Made by a program: the position numbers and the translations under genes. From NCBI GenBank assembly GCA_934274515.1, contig CAKQTC010000012.1, positions 4,517 to 68,516 of the forward strand: 64,000 bases of DNA, given 5' to 3'. This document shows, in pieces, positions 32,993 through 43,580 of the stretch (its first letter is position 1; every line of letters starts with the position of its first letter). Origin of the DNA: an uncultured Clostridia bacterium. Its GTDB lineage: Bacteria > Bacillota > Clostridia > Christensenellales > DTU072. A model generated the notes under the pieces. The model was not told where the DNA came from. It searched no databases and saw only the letters and a list, made by a program, of their open reading frames with translations.

Positions 32993-35900
32993 ATGACGGC
33001 GAAAAAACGAACCGGTTGGAAAAAATTTGCGATTTTATTGATACTCGTTCTCGGAGCGGTTTTGCTTACCGCGTGTTTCGGGACGCAGGTCACGATAGCG
33101 TTTAATTCCGACGGCGGTTCGGCGTGCGAAACGATAATCGTTACGAGCGAAATGACGGAAATAACCCTCCCCGTTCCCGCAAAAGACGGTTGCATTTTCG
33201 ACGGTTGGTATGCGAACCGTTCTTTTACCACGCCCGTTCCCGCGGTGTTGTCGAGCGACGATATTCCTACTATGAGCGTGACGTACTACGCTAAGTGGTC
33301 GCGTAAACAAATTACGATTAAATTTGCCGTCGAGGGCGAAGTCATCGGCACGAAAATTTTTGACTATGACGAAACGGTAACCGAGGCGGACTGTCCGTCA
33401 CTCGACGCGTACCCCGACTACGCGTGGGAAAAGTTTTCGTTTAAGGCGAACTACGATAGGCAGGTTGACGCGAAAAAAGTTCACAACGTAGACCCCGAGT
33501 ACACCGTTGCCGTCTATTTCCCGACCGACGACGGGTACGTTTTGGCAAGCGCGGTCAAGGGTGTAAAAGGCACGGTCGTACCCGATCCGGGCAAACCGAC
33601 TTATGTCGGACACGAAAACACCGCGTATTTTTCGCATTGGGCGTTGGACGAAGCCGGAAATCGGCGCATAGCGGAACTGCCTACGGAAATCGGCGACGCG
33701 GACGTTAAAATTTACGCGATTTTCAAGGATATAACCGACGGTTCCAAATTCCTGTTCTACGAAGAAACCGCGGACGGCAAAAGCGTGTCCGTCACGGGAC
33801 TTACGCAAATAGGCAAATATCAAGATACCGTAAGCATACCCAAGTTAATTAACGGCAAACCCGTAGTAAGCGTGGGCGACGACGGAGAAAAAGGCTCCGT
33901 CGGCTCTAAATTTTTGCAGACGGTCGTAATTCCCGAAACGGTCAAAGAGATAAAAGGCTACGCGTTTTTCGGCAGCGAGTCGCTTAAAGAAGTCATTTTC
34001 GTGGGCAACGCGTTGACGTCGATAGGCGAGGGTGCGTTTGCAAACTGTTCTTCCATCGTCAAACTCGATTTACCGAACAACGTGACTAGCATAGGCGATT
34101 ATGCGTTCGCCGCGCTTACCGAAAGCGGAATAACCAAACTTAAAAACGGCGAAACTCCCGACGAAAGCGAAACTGTTTCGTCGCTATTTTCGACTCTTGC
34201 CGTCGATAAAGCGAGCAAACTGTCGCATATAGGCGACTACGCGTTTTACGGTTGCTCGAAAACGGAAACGGCACGTTTCGGCACGACCATGCGAGATTTT
34301 AACTTCCTTGCGTTTTACGGCAGCGGCATACGGGAAATCGATTTTTACGACGGCGGACTGCTTAAAGGCATAGACGGAGCGGTTTATTCCGATTCGGGCG
34401 AAAAACTTTGTTATTTCCCGATAAAAGGCGACGAAAGTTACGAAATGCCGCAGACGGTCACGGAAATCGCGCCTTACGCGTTCTACCGCAACGAAGGCAT
34501 AAAAAAGATAACGGTTTCTTCCGTGCTTGCCAAGGTCGGCGACTATGCGTTTTACGGTTGCGCTTCTCTTACGGAGGCGAACTTTGCGTCGTCGTCGCTC
34601 GTTTCCGTCGGCGATTATGCGTTTTACGACTGCGCCGCGCTTACGCGAGCGGATTTTCCTACTACGCTTACGGCGACGGGCGCGTCCGCGTTTGAAAACT
34701 GCGGTTCTCTTAAAAACGTTAATTTTAACGGCGACAAACTCAAAGAAATAAAAACGAAAACGTTTTACCGTTGCGGCGAGTTGGAAAGCGCGTTCGTTCC
34801 CGCAGACGTAAAAGAAATAGGCGATTACGCATACGCATACTGCGGCTCGCTTAATCGGCTTACCTTCGGGAGGGGCAGCAAACTCGAAGTTATCGGCGAT
34901 TACGCGTTTTACGGCAGTCCGAAAATAACGACGACGCTTATCCCCGGCGGAACGCAAAGAATAGGCGCGTACGCGTTCGCGTCGGAAAACGGCAAATCGC
35001 AGTTCGAACTCGATACGGAAACGAACCTGACGAACCTTAACGAAATCGGCGATTACGCGTTTATGAACACGAGCATATCGTCCTTTACCATAGCGGAAAA
35101 CGTCAAAAACGTAATTCCCTCCGCCGGACAAACTAGCGTGAACAAACTCGGAAAATACGTTTTCAAAAACTGCACGAACTTAAAACAAGCGTATTTTACG
35201 CCGACAAGCGAATACGTGTCGATAAGCGAAGGGCTTTTTTACGGCTGCGCTTCCCTCGGCAGAATAAGATTTACCAACAAAATAAAAGAAATAAGCGACT
35301 ACGCTTTTTATAACTGTTCTTCCCTAAAATCCGTAAGCGACTGGCAAAACGTCGAGAAGATAGGCTCGGAAGCGTTTTACGGCTGCGTATCTCTCGAAAA
35401 CAACGGCGGAGAAGAAAGGGTTTTGCCGAGAGAACTCGTTTCTTTAGGCGAACGCGCGTTTTATAACTGTAAGTCGCTTGAAATAGTCAACGTTTCCAAA
35501 GGGCTTGTAACCATACCCGAAGAAGCGTTTTCTCATTGCGAAAAACTCGAAACTATAAGTTACGACGCAGACGGCGCGCTTACCACGATAGGGGAAAACG
35601 CGTTTTCTTACTGCACGTCGCTCAAGACTGCGACATTGCCCGTTAAACTCGCGGAGAGGGAATACGCCGAGTACGACGAAGACGGGAAAGTGACCAACGT
35701 GGTAAACGATACCACGGGATTGATAAAGAACCCGTTTTACGGCTGTTCTTCCCTTACGGCTTACGTTTTCGCCGGGGATACCGACGGAACGCTTACGGCG
35801 GAAGACGGCGTGGTTTATCGTAGTTTGTCCGACGACGACGCAAACGCGGGCGTGTTGAACGGCAAGAAAGCGAGGGCGATATACGCTTATCCGACGGCAA

Positions 35901-38900
35901 AAAGCACGGCGTTTTACGAAGTACCCGTATGGGCGTCCGAAATCGACAGATACGCGTTTTTCGGAAGTACGATAACGGGAATTAGATTTGCGGACGCAAG
36001 CGAGCAAAACGGGAAAAAGCCGATAATGTTTACCGAAGTAGGCGATTACGCGTTCGCCGAAACGGCGGCGACCGAGGCGTCGATATCCGCGCGCGTATAT
36101 AAAATAGGCGCGGGAGCGTTTGCGAGGAGCAAACTGAACTCCGTTACCGTTGACGCGAAGTACGTCTACGCAAGCGAAATCAACTCCGCATATAACGTGC
36201 TTAACGCAAAGACGGGAAGCAATCTTCTCACGATAGGCGCGTACGCGTTCAAGCAAACCGCGATTAAGCGGTTTGCCGTTCCTTACAGAGTGACGGAACT
36301 CGGCGACGGCGCATTGTCGGAATGTTATTCTCTGTCCGAGATTACGTTCGGCGAAGGCGCGAAGATAGACGGGGAAACGCTTACGTTGGGCGACGGATTG
36401 TTCCGTAACGACAACCTTATTTCGGCGGTCGTGTTGCCCGATAACGTCGTTGCCGTAGGCGCGTACGCTTTTTACGCCTGCGCCAACCTTGAAAAAGTGA
36501 CGTTCGGGTTTGACGGGACGGAAAATCTTGCGATAGGCGATTATGCGTTTGCGAAAGCGCACTACCTGTACGAAATTACCTTCCCGTCCAACCTTGCTTC
36601 TCTCGGGAAAGGCGTTTTCGACGGGGATACGAGGCTTAAATACGTTAATTTCGCAACGAAAGCAAAAGACGGGATAGAACTCGAAATACCCGACTATGCG
36701 TTCGTCGGTATGCGAGAAATGGAAGAAATAACGTTGCCGTCGTACGTTACGAGAATCGGCGAAGGGGCGTTTAACGACACTTCATTAAGAAAAATAGAAT
36801 TTTTAGGAGATAAAAACTCGCCGTCGCTCGTTATCGGGAAAGGGGCGTTTGCGAATTTAATCGCGCTTACGACGATTGATTTACCCGCCAATCTTACGGA
36901 AATCGGCGAAGAGGCTTTTTATAAGTCGAGTATTGCGCAGATTAACTACGGCGAAGGGAAAAAGGACGACAAAAACAACGAAGTAGGGCTTGCGCTCGGC
37001 AAAAAAGCGTTTTCGGAGACGCAAATAACCGAGTTTATCGCCACGGCGAGAATAACCGCGATAGGGGAAAGTTGTTTTGAAAACTGTTTGAATTTAGCGA
37101 CCGTAGGCATAGGCACACACGTGACTGTACTCGGCGACAGGGCGTTTTACGGGAACACTGCGTTAACGACCGTCACGTTCGGCGAAAAAACGGTTCTCGG
37201 TACGACGACGACGTGCAATCCGATAGAAGTTATCGGTAAAGAAAGTTTCTTTAAGACGGGAATAACCGCATTGAAACTGACTAGCGGAGACGGTCAAGAC
37301 GGCATTAAGATAAAAGAGGACGCGTTTGCGTTCACCGCGCTGGAAAGCGTAGAGATAGGAGGAAAGGGAAAAGTCGAAATAGAAACGGGCGCGTTCCGCG
37401 AAACGACCGCGCTTAACTCATTCAAAGCGGAAACGGACGATAAAATTACGGTCGGGAAGAGCGTGTTTTTCGCATGTCGGTCGCTTGTAAGTTTATCTCT
37501 TAAAGGCAGCGCAATCGAATTAACGTACGGATTTGCCGCAGGTGCAACCGAAATCGGCGACGGATTTGCGTTTGAAGAAACCGACGTCGGTAATAAAAAC
37601 TACTTCTTTGACGCGAAAGAAAAAGTTTTGTTCGACAAAGATAAAACCGCGTTCGTTTATTACCCTGCCGGGAAGACGGGAGCGACGTTTACGCTTGACG
37701 AAAACGTCACGGAAATCAAACCGTACGCGTTTTACGGAGCGGACGGATTGACGGGTATTATCGTTAAAGGCGACGCTGTCGGCATAGGGGAAAACTGCTT
37801 TACGGAAACGGGAAGCAATCTTACGTTCTACGTTCCGTCGAATAGAGTCGCAGAGTATAAAAACGGTTGGAGAATAAGTAACGTCGCGGCTGACGAAACG
37901 GTGGCGGACGGGCTTGTGCTTTCCGTTCTTTCATCGGGCGAATACAGCGTGGTCGGGTATCTTGGAACGAGTAAGAAAGTAGAGATAAAAAGTCGCGTCA
38001 CGGACGCAGACGGGAAAGAATACTTTATCGTGTCCGTCGGTAAAAACGCGTTCGGAAACAACTCGGTCATCACCGAGGTCGTCATCGAAGACGGGATAAA
38101 AACCATAGAATCGTATGCGTTCGGAAACTGTACCGCACTTACCAAACTCACGATAGGCGAAAACGTGACGAGCATTAAAAACCACGCGTTTTTCGGCTGT
38201 TCTTCTCTTAAAGAAATAACGATAACGGAAGGCAGCAGCCTTATCGAAATAGGCAACTATGCGTTTGCCGGGAATGTAGCGATGGAAACGTTGAAATTGC
38301 CCGACGGCGTAGAAAAAATGGGTATTTTCGCGTTTGCCGGGGATACGAGCCTTAGAGATTTAACCATAGGGTACGGGCTTGAAGAAGTGGGCAACAACGC
38401 GTTTGAAAATTGTATTTCGCTCAATTATCTTACGTTGCCCGGAACGGTGAAGAAACTCGGTAGTTATGTGTTTACCGGGTGCGAAAATCTCGTGTACGTC
38501 GAATTTTCTGCGCAAAGCGTGTGTAAGATAGAAAGCAACACGTTTACGGGCGCGCCCGAAAGCGTTTATTTCTTCGTACCCGATACGTCGAGCGCAAGGC
38601 TGTATAAGACGGACGGGATATGGCGTAACCATATAAGCAAGATACTTTCCGCGGAGGAACGTTGCTCGGAGGCGGGGTTTGAAAATTACGTCGTTAAACT
38701 TGACGGAAACGACTACGTGCTTGTCGCGTATCTCGGCACGGAAGAAGAAGTCGTCGTGGAAAGCACGGTAAACGAGAACGTTAAAATAACCGTCGTAGGG
38801 GAGTACGCGTTTGGTAAATTTACGAAGAAAATAACGATAAACGGCGGAGTCAAAGAAATAGCGGACAGGGCGTTTTATCAAACGGTTAACCTCGAAGAGA

Positions 38901-41242
38901 TAACTTTGCCGGAAACCGTGGAAAAAATCGGTTCTTACGCGTTTGCGTATCTTAAAAACCTGAATAAGGTAGCCGTACTCGATGTAGACGGGAGTTCGGT
39001 TCTTTCGGAAATCGGTGCGTATGCATTTAGCGGATGCGGACGAGTAAGCGAATTTTATTTCCCTGCGTCGGTCAAGAAGATAGGCTCTTACGCGTTCGGC
39101 GCGACGGACGGCGGACTAAGCAAAGCGACGTTTGCCGGCGGCGCGGATAATACCGTCGAGATAGGGTCTTATGCGTTCAGCAACAACGCAAGACTTACCG
39201 ACGTAACGATTAACGCGCGAGTGAGCGCGTTGGGCGACGGAGCGTTCAACGGTTGCGTCAATTTGTCCGCGCTTTATTTGGGGTACAGCCCGAAAGACGT
39301 CAGAAACGCCGTTGCGTCGGTGAGCGGCAAGGGAGTGTTCGGAGGATGCGAAAAACTCTCGGTGTTCGTCGCGACGGAAAACATCGCCAAAAAATATGCG
39401 GAAATATGGGAAAACGCTTATGACAAGCATAAAATCTCGCCGGTGCAATACAAAGACGTCAACGGGTTCGTGTACGCGGTAACAAGCACGCAGAACAAGC
39501 AGGTGACGGTAGTCAACTACGTCGGCAAGAACAAAGAAATAGTGTTCCCGACGGAAACGCAGATAGGCTCGGTTATCTATTCCGTAGCCCGTATCGGCAG
39601 AGCGAAATACGACAATTCCGGGATTTCCGAAGGGTATGTAATTAACGACAACGTAAAAAAAGTCGTCGTACCGAAATCGGTTACGACGATAGGAGAAGAC
39701 GCGTTCAAAAACAGCGAAAATCTTGAAGAGGTCGAACTTACGAGCGGACTTTTGACGATAGAAACGCGTGCGTTCGAGAACTGCAAAAAACTCACGAAGA
39801 TAAAGATACCCGCGTCGGTTAAGACGATAGAAACGTACGCTTTTGCCGGGTGCGAAAGTTTGAACGACGGATTTTCCTTTGCGGAAAACGCAATTGCGCC
39901 CGTTTCCGGGACGTTGATTATCGGCGGTTACGCGTTTAGCGGTTGCGTTTCGCTCGAAACGTTGTACGTTCCGAGCCACGTTGCGAACATCGGCGGATAC
40001 CGTTCGGCAGCGACGAAGGATACGGGACACACGTTTGAAAACTGCATTTCGCTTAAAACGGTTACGTTCTCGAAAAACGCGCTTATTACTTCGGTCGAAG
40101 GATACGTGTTTGCGAACACGGCAATAAAGGAAATACAAATTCCCGCGTCGCTGGAAACGGTAGGCGACTATGCGTTTGCGAAAATGAATTCGCTTTTGAG
40201 AGTGGTAATCGCTCGCGCGCCGACGGGCGGTAGCGGAATAGGGAACATTACCTCGGCAGGGAACAACGTTTTCGACGACGTGGATAATCCGCATCTTAAA
40301 GTTTACGTTCCCGAAGAAGTTTATGAAGTTTATGCCGCTTCGGGTTGGAAAACGAAAACCGTAATCAAAAACAAGGTAATTTCTACCGCAAACGGCGAAT
40401 TTGCGTACGAAACGAGAGATGCGTTTATTACATTGACCGATTATCGCGGAACGGACGAGATACTGACTATACCGACGAAAGCGGAGGTAAACAATTTGAC
40501 TTATACGGTTTCCGGACTAGGGAGATATTTTGCCAACCGCAACGTGAAAAAGATAAAATTCGCGACGGCGTCGCAATTAACCGAACTTGCGGCGTATGCG
40601 TTTGCGAACAGTACGGGATTGGAAGAAATCCGTATCCCCGACGGGGTAACGGTAATCGGGGAATACGCGTTTGCGAACTGCACCGCCCTTAGAGACGTTA
40701 AACTTCCGGAAGGGCTTACCGAAATAAAAGACTTTACGTTTACGCAGTGCGTCGCGCTTAGAGAGATAACCTTACCCGAAAAGGTGCAAGGCATAGGCGC
40801 GTCGGCGTTTTCCTACTGTACGGGGTTGAGCAGAGTAACGATTAAGTTCGGAGAAGACATAACGGTAGATAACGCGAGAAACGCAATCGGGAACTCTGCG
40901 TTTACCGAGGCAGGCAAGACGGCAGGCGGAATGACGATAATCGTACGCGACGACAAACTGACCGCGTTCCGCGCGTGGGATTCGGTAAAAGAGAAAATTT
41001 ACGGCGCGAACAACGTCGTCGGGGATTATGTCGTTACGCTTAACGACAAAGGGAACGCGCTGATACTCGTACAGTATCTCGGAAAGGAAAAGGAAGTGGA
41101 CTTGACGACGCTTACGCTAAAAGGGCTTAAAATAGAGAGCATATCCGGCAACGCGGTATCCGACCCTAACGTTAAGTTTATCGTAGATAAAAAGATAAAG
41201 ATACCCGACGACCTTAAAGACAGAGTCGTAATAAAAGAATAA
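32993..41242 (+). CDS. Giant BspA-type leucine-rich-repeat lipoprotein
   Basis: I start the protein at MTAKKRTGWKK, where GGAGA lies 7 bases upstream; this gives 2749 residues. A lipoprotein signal ends at LLTAC (Cys about 27). One InlB B-like repeat (about 30-105) follows, then from about residue 250 dozens of BspA-type (LRR_5) repeats of the form IGDYAFYGCxSLxxVxxP, interrupted by linker domains with YLGxxKEV near 1645, 1895, 2165 and 2460. Such proteins bind host matrix or other bacteria. It is probably exposed and tethered to the membrane. No variable repeat or inverted repeat is seen at this locus. Confidence 0.88.
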   Translation: MTAKKRTGWKKFAILLILVLGAVLLTACFGTQVTIAFNSDGGSACETIIVTSEMTEITLPVPAKDGCIFDGWYANRSFTTPVPAVLSSDDIPTMSVTYYAKWSRKQITIKFAVEGEVIGTKIFDYDETVTEADCPSLDAYPDYAWEKFSFKANYDRQVDAKKVHNVDPEYTVAVYFPTDDGYVLASAVKGVKGTVVPDPGKPTYVGHENTAYFSHWALDEAGNRRIAELPTEIGDADVKIYAIFKDITDGSKFLFYEETADGKSVSVTGLTQIGKYQDTVSIPKLINGKPVVSVGDDGEKGSVGSKFLQTVVIPETVKEIKGYAFFGSESLKEVIFVGNALTSIGEGAFANCSSIVKLDLPNNVTSIGDYAFAALTESGITKLKNGETPDESETVSSLFSTLAVDKASKLSHIGDYAFYGCSKTETARFGTTMRDFNFLAFYGSGIREIDFYDGGLLKGIDGAVYSDSGEKLCYFPIKGDESYEMPQTVTEIAPYAFYRNEGIKKITVSSVLAKVGDYAFYGCASLTEANFASSSLVSVGDYAFYDCAALTRADFPTTLTATGASAFENCGSLKNVNFNGDKLKEIKTKTFYRCGELESAFVPADVKEIGDYAYAYCGSLNRLTFGRGSKLEVIGDYAFYGSPKITTTLIPGGTQRIGAYAFASENGKSQFELDTETNLTNLNEIGDYAFMNTSISSFTIAENVKNVIPSAGQTSVNKLGKYVFKNCTNLKQAYFTPTSEYVSISEGLFYGCASLGRIRFTNKIKEISDYAFYNCSSLKSVSDWQNVEKIGSEAFYGCVSLENNGGEERVLPRELVSLGERAFYNCKSLEIVNVSKGLVTIPEEAFSHCEKLETISYDADGALTTIGENAFSYCTSLKTATLPVKLAEREYAEYDEDGKVTNVVNDTTGLIKNPFYGCSSLTAYVFAGDTDGTLTAEDGVVYRSLSDDDANAGVLNGKKARAIYAYPTAKSTAFYEVPVWASEIDRYAFFGSTITGIRFADASEQNGKKPIMFTEVGDYAFAETAATEASISARVYKIGAGAFARSKLNSVTVDAKYVYASEINSAYNVLNAKTGSNLLTIGAYAFKQTAIKRFAVPYRVTELGDGALSECYSLSEITFGEGAKIDGETLTLGDGLFRNDNLISAVVLPDNVVAVGAYAFYACANLEKVTFGFDGTENLAIGDYAFAKAHYLYEITFPSNLASLGKGVFDGDTRLKYVNFATKAKDGIELEIPDYAFVGMREMEEITLPSYVTRIGEGAFNDTSLRKIEFLGDKNSPSLVIGKGAFANLIALTTIDLPANLTEIGEEAFYKSSIAQINYGEGKKDDKNNEVGLALGKKAFSETQITEFIATARITAIGESCFENCLNLATVGIGTHVTVLGDRAFYGNTALTTVTFGEKTVLGTTTTCNPIEVIGKESFFKTGITALKLTSGDGQDGIKIKEDAFAFTALESVEIGGKGKVEIETGAFRETTALNSFKAETDDKITVGKSVFFACRSLVSLSLKGSAIELTYGFAAGATEIGDGFAFEETDVGNKNYFFDAKEKVLFDKDKTAFVYYPAGKTGATFTLDENVTEIKPYAFYGADGLTGIIVKGDAVGIGENCFTETGSNLTFYVPSNRVAEYKNGWRISNVAADETVADGLVLSVLSSGEYSVVGYLGTSKKVEIKSRVTDADGKEYFIVSVGKNAFGNNSVITEVVIEDGIKTIESYAFGNCTALTKLTIGENVTSIKNHAFFGCSSLKEITITEGSSLIEIGNYAFAGNVAMETLKLPDGVEKMGIFAFAGDTSLRDLTIGYGLEEVGNNAFENCISLNYLTLPGTVKKLGSYVFTGCENLVYVEFSAQSVCKIESNTFTGAPESVYFFVPDTSSARLYKTDGIWRNHISKILSAEERCSEAGFENYVVKLDGNDYVLVAYLGTEEEVVVESTVNENVKITVVGEYAFGKFTKKITINGGVKEIADRAFYQTVNLEEITLPETVEKIGSYAFAYLKNLNKVAVLDVDGSSVLSEIGAYAFSGCGRVSEFYFPASVKKIGSYAFGATDGGLSKATFAGGADNTVEIGSYAFSNNARLTDVTINARVSALGDGAFNGCVNLSALYLGYSPKDVRNAVASVSGKGVFGGCEKLSVFVATENIAKKYAEIWENAYDKHKISPVQYKDVNGFVYAVTSTQNKQVTVVNYVGKNKEIVFPTETQIGSVIYSVARIGRAKYDNSGISEGYVINDNVKKVVVPKSVTTIGEDAFKNSENLEEVELTSGLLTIETRAFENCKKLTKIKIPASVKTIETYAFAGCESLNDGFSFAENAIAPVSGTLIIGGYAFSGCVSLETLYVPSHVANIGGYRSAATKDTGHTFENCISLKTVTFSKNALITSVEGYVFANTAIKEIQIPASLETVGDYAFAKMNSLLRVVIARAPTGGSGIGNITSAGNNVFDDVDNPHLKVYVPEEVYEVYAASGWKTKTVIKNKVISTANGEFAYETRDAFITLTDYRGTDEILTIPTKAEVNNLTYTVSGLGRYFANRNVKKIKFATASQLTELAAYAFANSTGLEEIRIPDGVTVIGEYAFANCTALRDVKLPEGLTEIKDFTFTQCVALREITLPEKVQGIGASAFSYCTGLSRVTIKFGEDITVDNARNAIGNSAFTEAGKTAGGMTIIVRDDKLTAFRAWDSVKEKIYGANNVVGDYVVTLNDKGNALILVQYLGKEKEVDLTTLTLKGLKIESISGNAVSDPNVKFIVDKKIKIPDDLKDRVVIKE

Positions 41243-41284
41243 TTCAGTCAAAATACCGGAAACGGCACAAAAGAGGTGAAATAA

Positions 41285-41824
41285 ATGGAATATTATACTG
41301 TTGACATTGCCGGACGCAAGGAAGACTTGCCCGTCCTTACCATCGGAGAGAACCTGAGAATAGCGTTTTTCAATCTGCACGGAGCGCAGGATCTTACCGA
41401 ATACTGCGGAAAGAAACTTGCCGAAAAGATTAGAGAAACGGGTGCGGAAGTGGTTCTTACCGCGGAGAGCAAAGGGTTGCAACTTGCGCATTGCGTTGCA
41501 AGAGAACTCGGACACGAGTTTTACGCGGTTGCGAGAAAGTCGAAAAAACTGTATATGCAAGACGGGATAAGCGCGACGGTACATTCGATAACCACGGCAG
41601 GGGAACAAACGCTGTATTTGTCCAAACACGACGCCGACCTTATAAAGAACAAGAAAGTAGCGATAGTGGACGACGTAATAAGTACGGGCGGAAGTTTGGA
41701 AGGGCTTGAAGAACTCGCGCGCAAAGAAAACAGCGAAGTGGTTGCAAAAGCGTTCGTTCTTGCCGAAGGCGACGCCGCGAAAAGGGAAGACGTCATCTTT
41801 TTAGGAACTATTCCGCTGCTGTAA
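41285..41824 (+). CDS. Phosphoribosyltransferase family protein (adenine/xanthine type)
   Basis: The 179-residue protein has the PRPP-binding motif VAIVDDVISTGGS near residue 125 and the N-terminal VVLTAESKGLQLAHCVARELG typical of Apt/Xpt-like purine salvage enzymes. The exact base cannot be read from the sequence. GAGGTG precedes the ATG by 6 bases, 42 bases after the giant lipoprotein. Confidence 0.8.
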   Translation: MEYYTVDIAGRKEDLPVLTIGENLRIAFFNLHGAQDLTEYCGKKLAEKIRETGAEVVLTAESKGLQLAHCVARELGHEFYAVARKSKKLYMQDGISATVHSITTAGEQTLYLSKHDADLIKNKKVAIVDDVISTGGSLEGLEELARKENSEVVAKAFVLAEGDAAKREDVIFLGTIPLL

Positions 41825-41919
41825 AGGAAAGAAAACAGCAAAACGCAACAAAAACGAAATAAGAACGGACAATCTTGTTTTTCATTTAAGGAAATAAGAT
41901 TAAGATAGAGAAGTAACGA

Positions 41920-42687
41920 ATGAGCGTAAGCGTATATTCCCTCGGAAGCGGGTCGAAAGGCAACTGTTTCGTCCTGTCGAACGGGAAAACGAATATAATG
42001 ATAGACGCCGGACTAAGCGTAAGGGCGACGATAAGCAAACTCGCGGAAATTGGGTTAAGACTACAAGACGTGAGCGGAATTTTGCTTACGCACGAACACA
42101 ACGACCATATTCGGTGTCTTGCTAATTTAAGCACTTATTTGCCGATATATTCGCATGCGGACACGCTTGCCGCGGTGGAGAGTACGGACGGAATGAGATT
42201 TTCCGCGCTTAGTGCGGTAGAAAGGAAGTTTGTCGTCGGGGATTTTGAAATAACGCCTTTTGCGGTAAGTCACGACGCGGCGCATCCGTACGGATTTTTG
42301 CTTAACGACGGCAACGAGAAAACGGCGTACCTTACCGATACCGGGTACGTCAGCAAAGGAGTAATGAAGACCATACGGGGGAGCGACGCGGTTATCGTAG
42401 AGAGCAACCACGACAAAGAGTTACTTATGCGCGGCGGATATCCCGAACGGTTAAAGCGGCGTATTCTGTCGGACAAAGGACATTTAAGCAACGAAGAAAC
42501 CGCGTGTTGCGTGTGCGATTTGGCGAAATGCGGTACGAAACGGGTTTTGCTTGCGCACGTTAGCGAAAACAACAACTTAGGCGAACTTGCGTACTGGACG
42601 ACGGCGAAAATGCTATCTAAATGCGGTGCGCAAAAAGAAGACGTCACGGTTAAGGTGGCGGATCAAAGGGTTACGGTGATACTGTGA
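41920..42687 (+). CDS. walJ: YycJ/WalJ-like metallo-beta-lactamase-fold protein
   Basis: The 255-residue protein begins SLGSGSKGNCFVLSNG and has THEHNDHIRCL (metal ligands), YLTDTGYVSKG and ESNHDKELL, the pattern of YycJ. In Firmicutes it is linked to the WalRK cell-wall regulon and to DNA replication/repair coordination and often precedes rlmH, as here. It overlaps the next gene by four bases. Confidence 0.85.
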   Translation: MSVSVYSLGSGSKGNCFVLSNGKTNIMIDAGLSVRATISKLAEIGLRLQDVSGILLTHEHNDHIRCLANLSTYLPIYSHADTLAAVESTDGMRFSALSAVERKFVVGDFEITPFAVSHDAAHPYGFLLNDGNEKTAYLTDTGYVSKGVMKTIRGSDAVIVESNHDKELLMRGGYPERLKRRILSDKGHLSNEETACCVCDLAKCGTKRVLLAHVSENNNLGELAYWTTAKMLSKCGAQKEDVTVKVADQRVTVIL

Positions 42688-43562
42688 GTACAACGGAAAA
42701 CGTAAGAAAAACCGACCAAAAGTTTGCGGTGACGTGTTACGCCGTCGCGGTGTGCATCAGCGCGATTGCGGGAGCAATAGTCGCGGCGATGGTCAAACAA
42801 GAAAGCCCGTCCTATATCTATTTGTCGTATTTATTGCCGCAAATAGGGTATATAGGCGTGTTTTTCGCGATGAAATACAAATACGAACGCACGGTGATAA
42901 AAGGGCTTGTGAGAAAGGACGCCGTAAAACCGAGCCATTATTTAATCGGCGCGCTTATTGCCGTAGGACTGCTGTTTATCGCGTTATTGCCAAACACGGG
43001 GGTTAGAAAACTATTCGAGTTAATGGGAATAAAGGCGAGCGTAGTCGTGCCGAAGATGAACGCCTGGTACGAATATTTGCTATGCGGCGTCGTGATTTGC
43101 GTTTTGCCCGCTATCGGGGAAGAACTCGTGTTCAGGAAAGCGTTTTGCGACGGAATGGAAGAAGTAGCGGATTACAAAACGATACTTTTGTGCGGACTTG
43201 CGTTTTCTTTGTCGCATCTTAACGCGGCGCAGACGGTGCATCAGTTCTTTTTAGGGTGCGTTTTGGCGACGGTTTACGTAAAAACGAAAAACGTCACCGT
43301 TACGATGACGATGCATTTTATAAATAATTTTCTCGCGCTTTATCTCGAACGGATAACGGGCGCGGAAGTATGGAATAATATAACGGTACAAGGGATTTGT
43401 TTTGCCGTAGGCGCGATTGCCGTAGGCACGGGACTGTTCCTGTTACTTAAAAAAGGCGGATTAAACAACAAAAAACAAGGAAAAATCGAAGGTGTGACGA
43501 CGTTATTGCTCGCCGTGCTTGCCGTTGCGTGGGCAATCGTCTTCGGACTAAGTTTTAAGTAG
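42684..43562 (+). CDS. CPBP-family intramembrane protease
   Basis: This 292-residue polytopic protein starts at GTG overlapping the walJ stop. The Abi/CPBP motifs are GEELVFRKAF (EExxxR), FSLSHLNAA and a late HFINNFLALY. Members cleave membrane substrates such as prenylated peptides or act in self-immunity. Paralogous to the next gene. Confidence 0.8.
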   Translation: MSTTENVRKTDQKFAVTCYAVAVCISAIAGAIVAAMVKQESPSYIYLSYLLPQIGYIGVFFAMKYKYERTVIKGLVRKDAVKPSHYLIGALIAVGLLFIALLPNTGVRKLFELMGIKASVVVPKMNAWYEYLLCGVVICVLPAIGEELVFRKAFCDGMEEVADYKTILLCGLAFSLSHLNAAQTVHQFFLGCVLATVYVKTKNVTVTMTMHFINNFLALYLERITGAEVWNNITVQGICFAVGAIAVGTGLFLLLKKGGLNNKKQGKIEGVTTLLLAVLAVAWAIVFGLSFK

Positions 43563-43580
43563 AAAAACTGCGGAGGATAT

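Noticed and set aside
34184..36562. Long minus-strand frames inside the giant leucine-rich gene (also 39116-40294)
   Set aside because: The plus-strand reading shows regular BspA repeats throughout; the antisense frames are by-products of repeated codons.
32993..41242. The second giant lipoprotein as another retroelement target
   Set aside because: Its C-terminus has no lectin-like fold and no stretch matching the template repeat.
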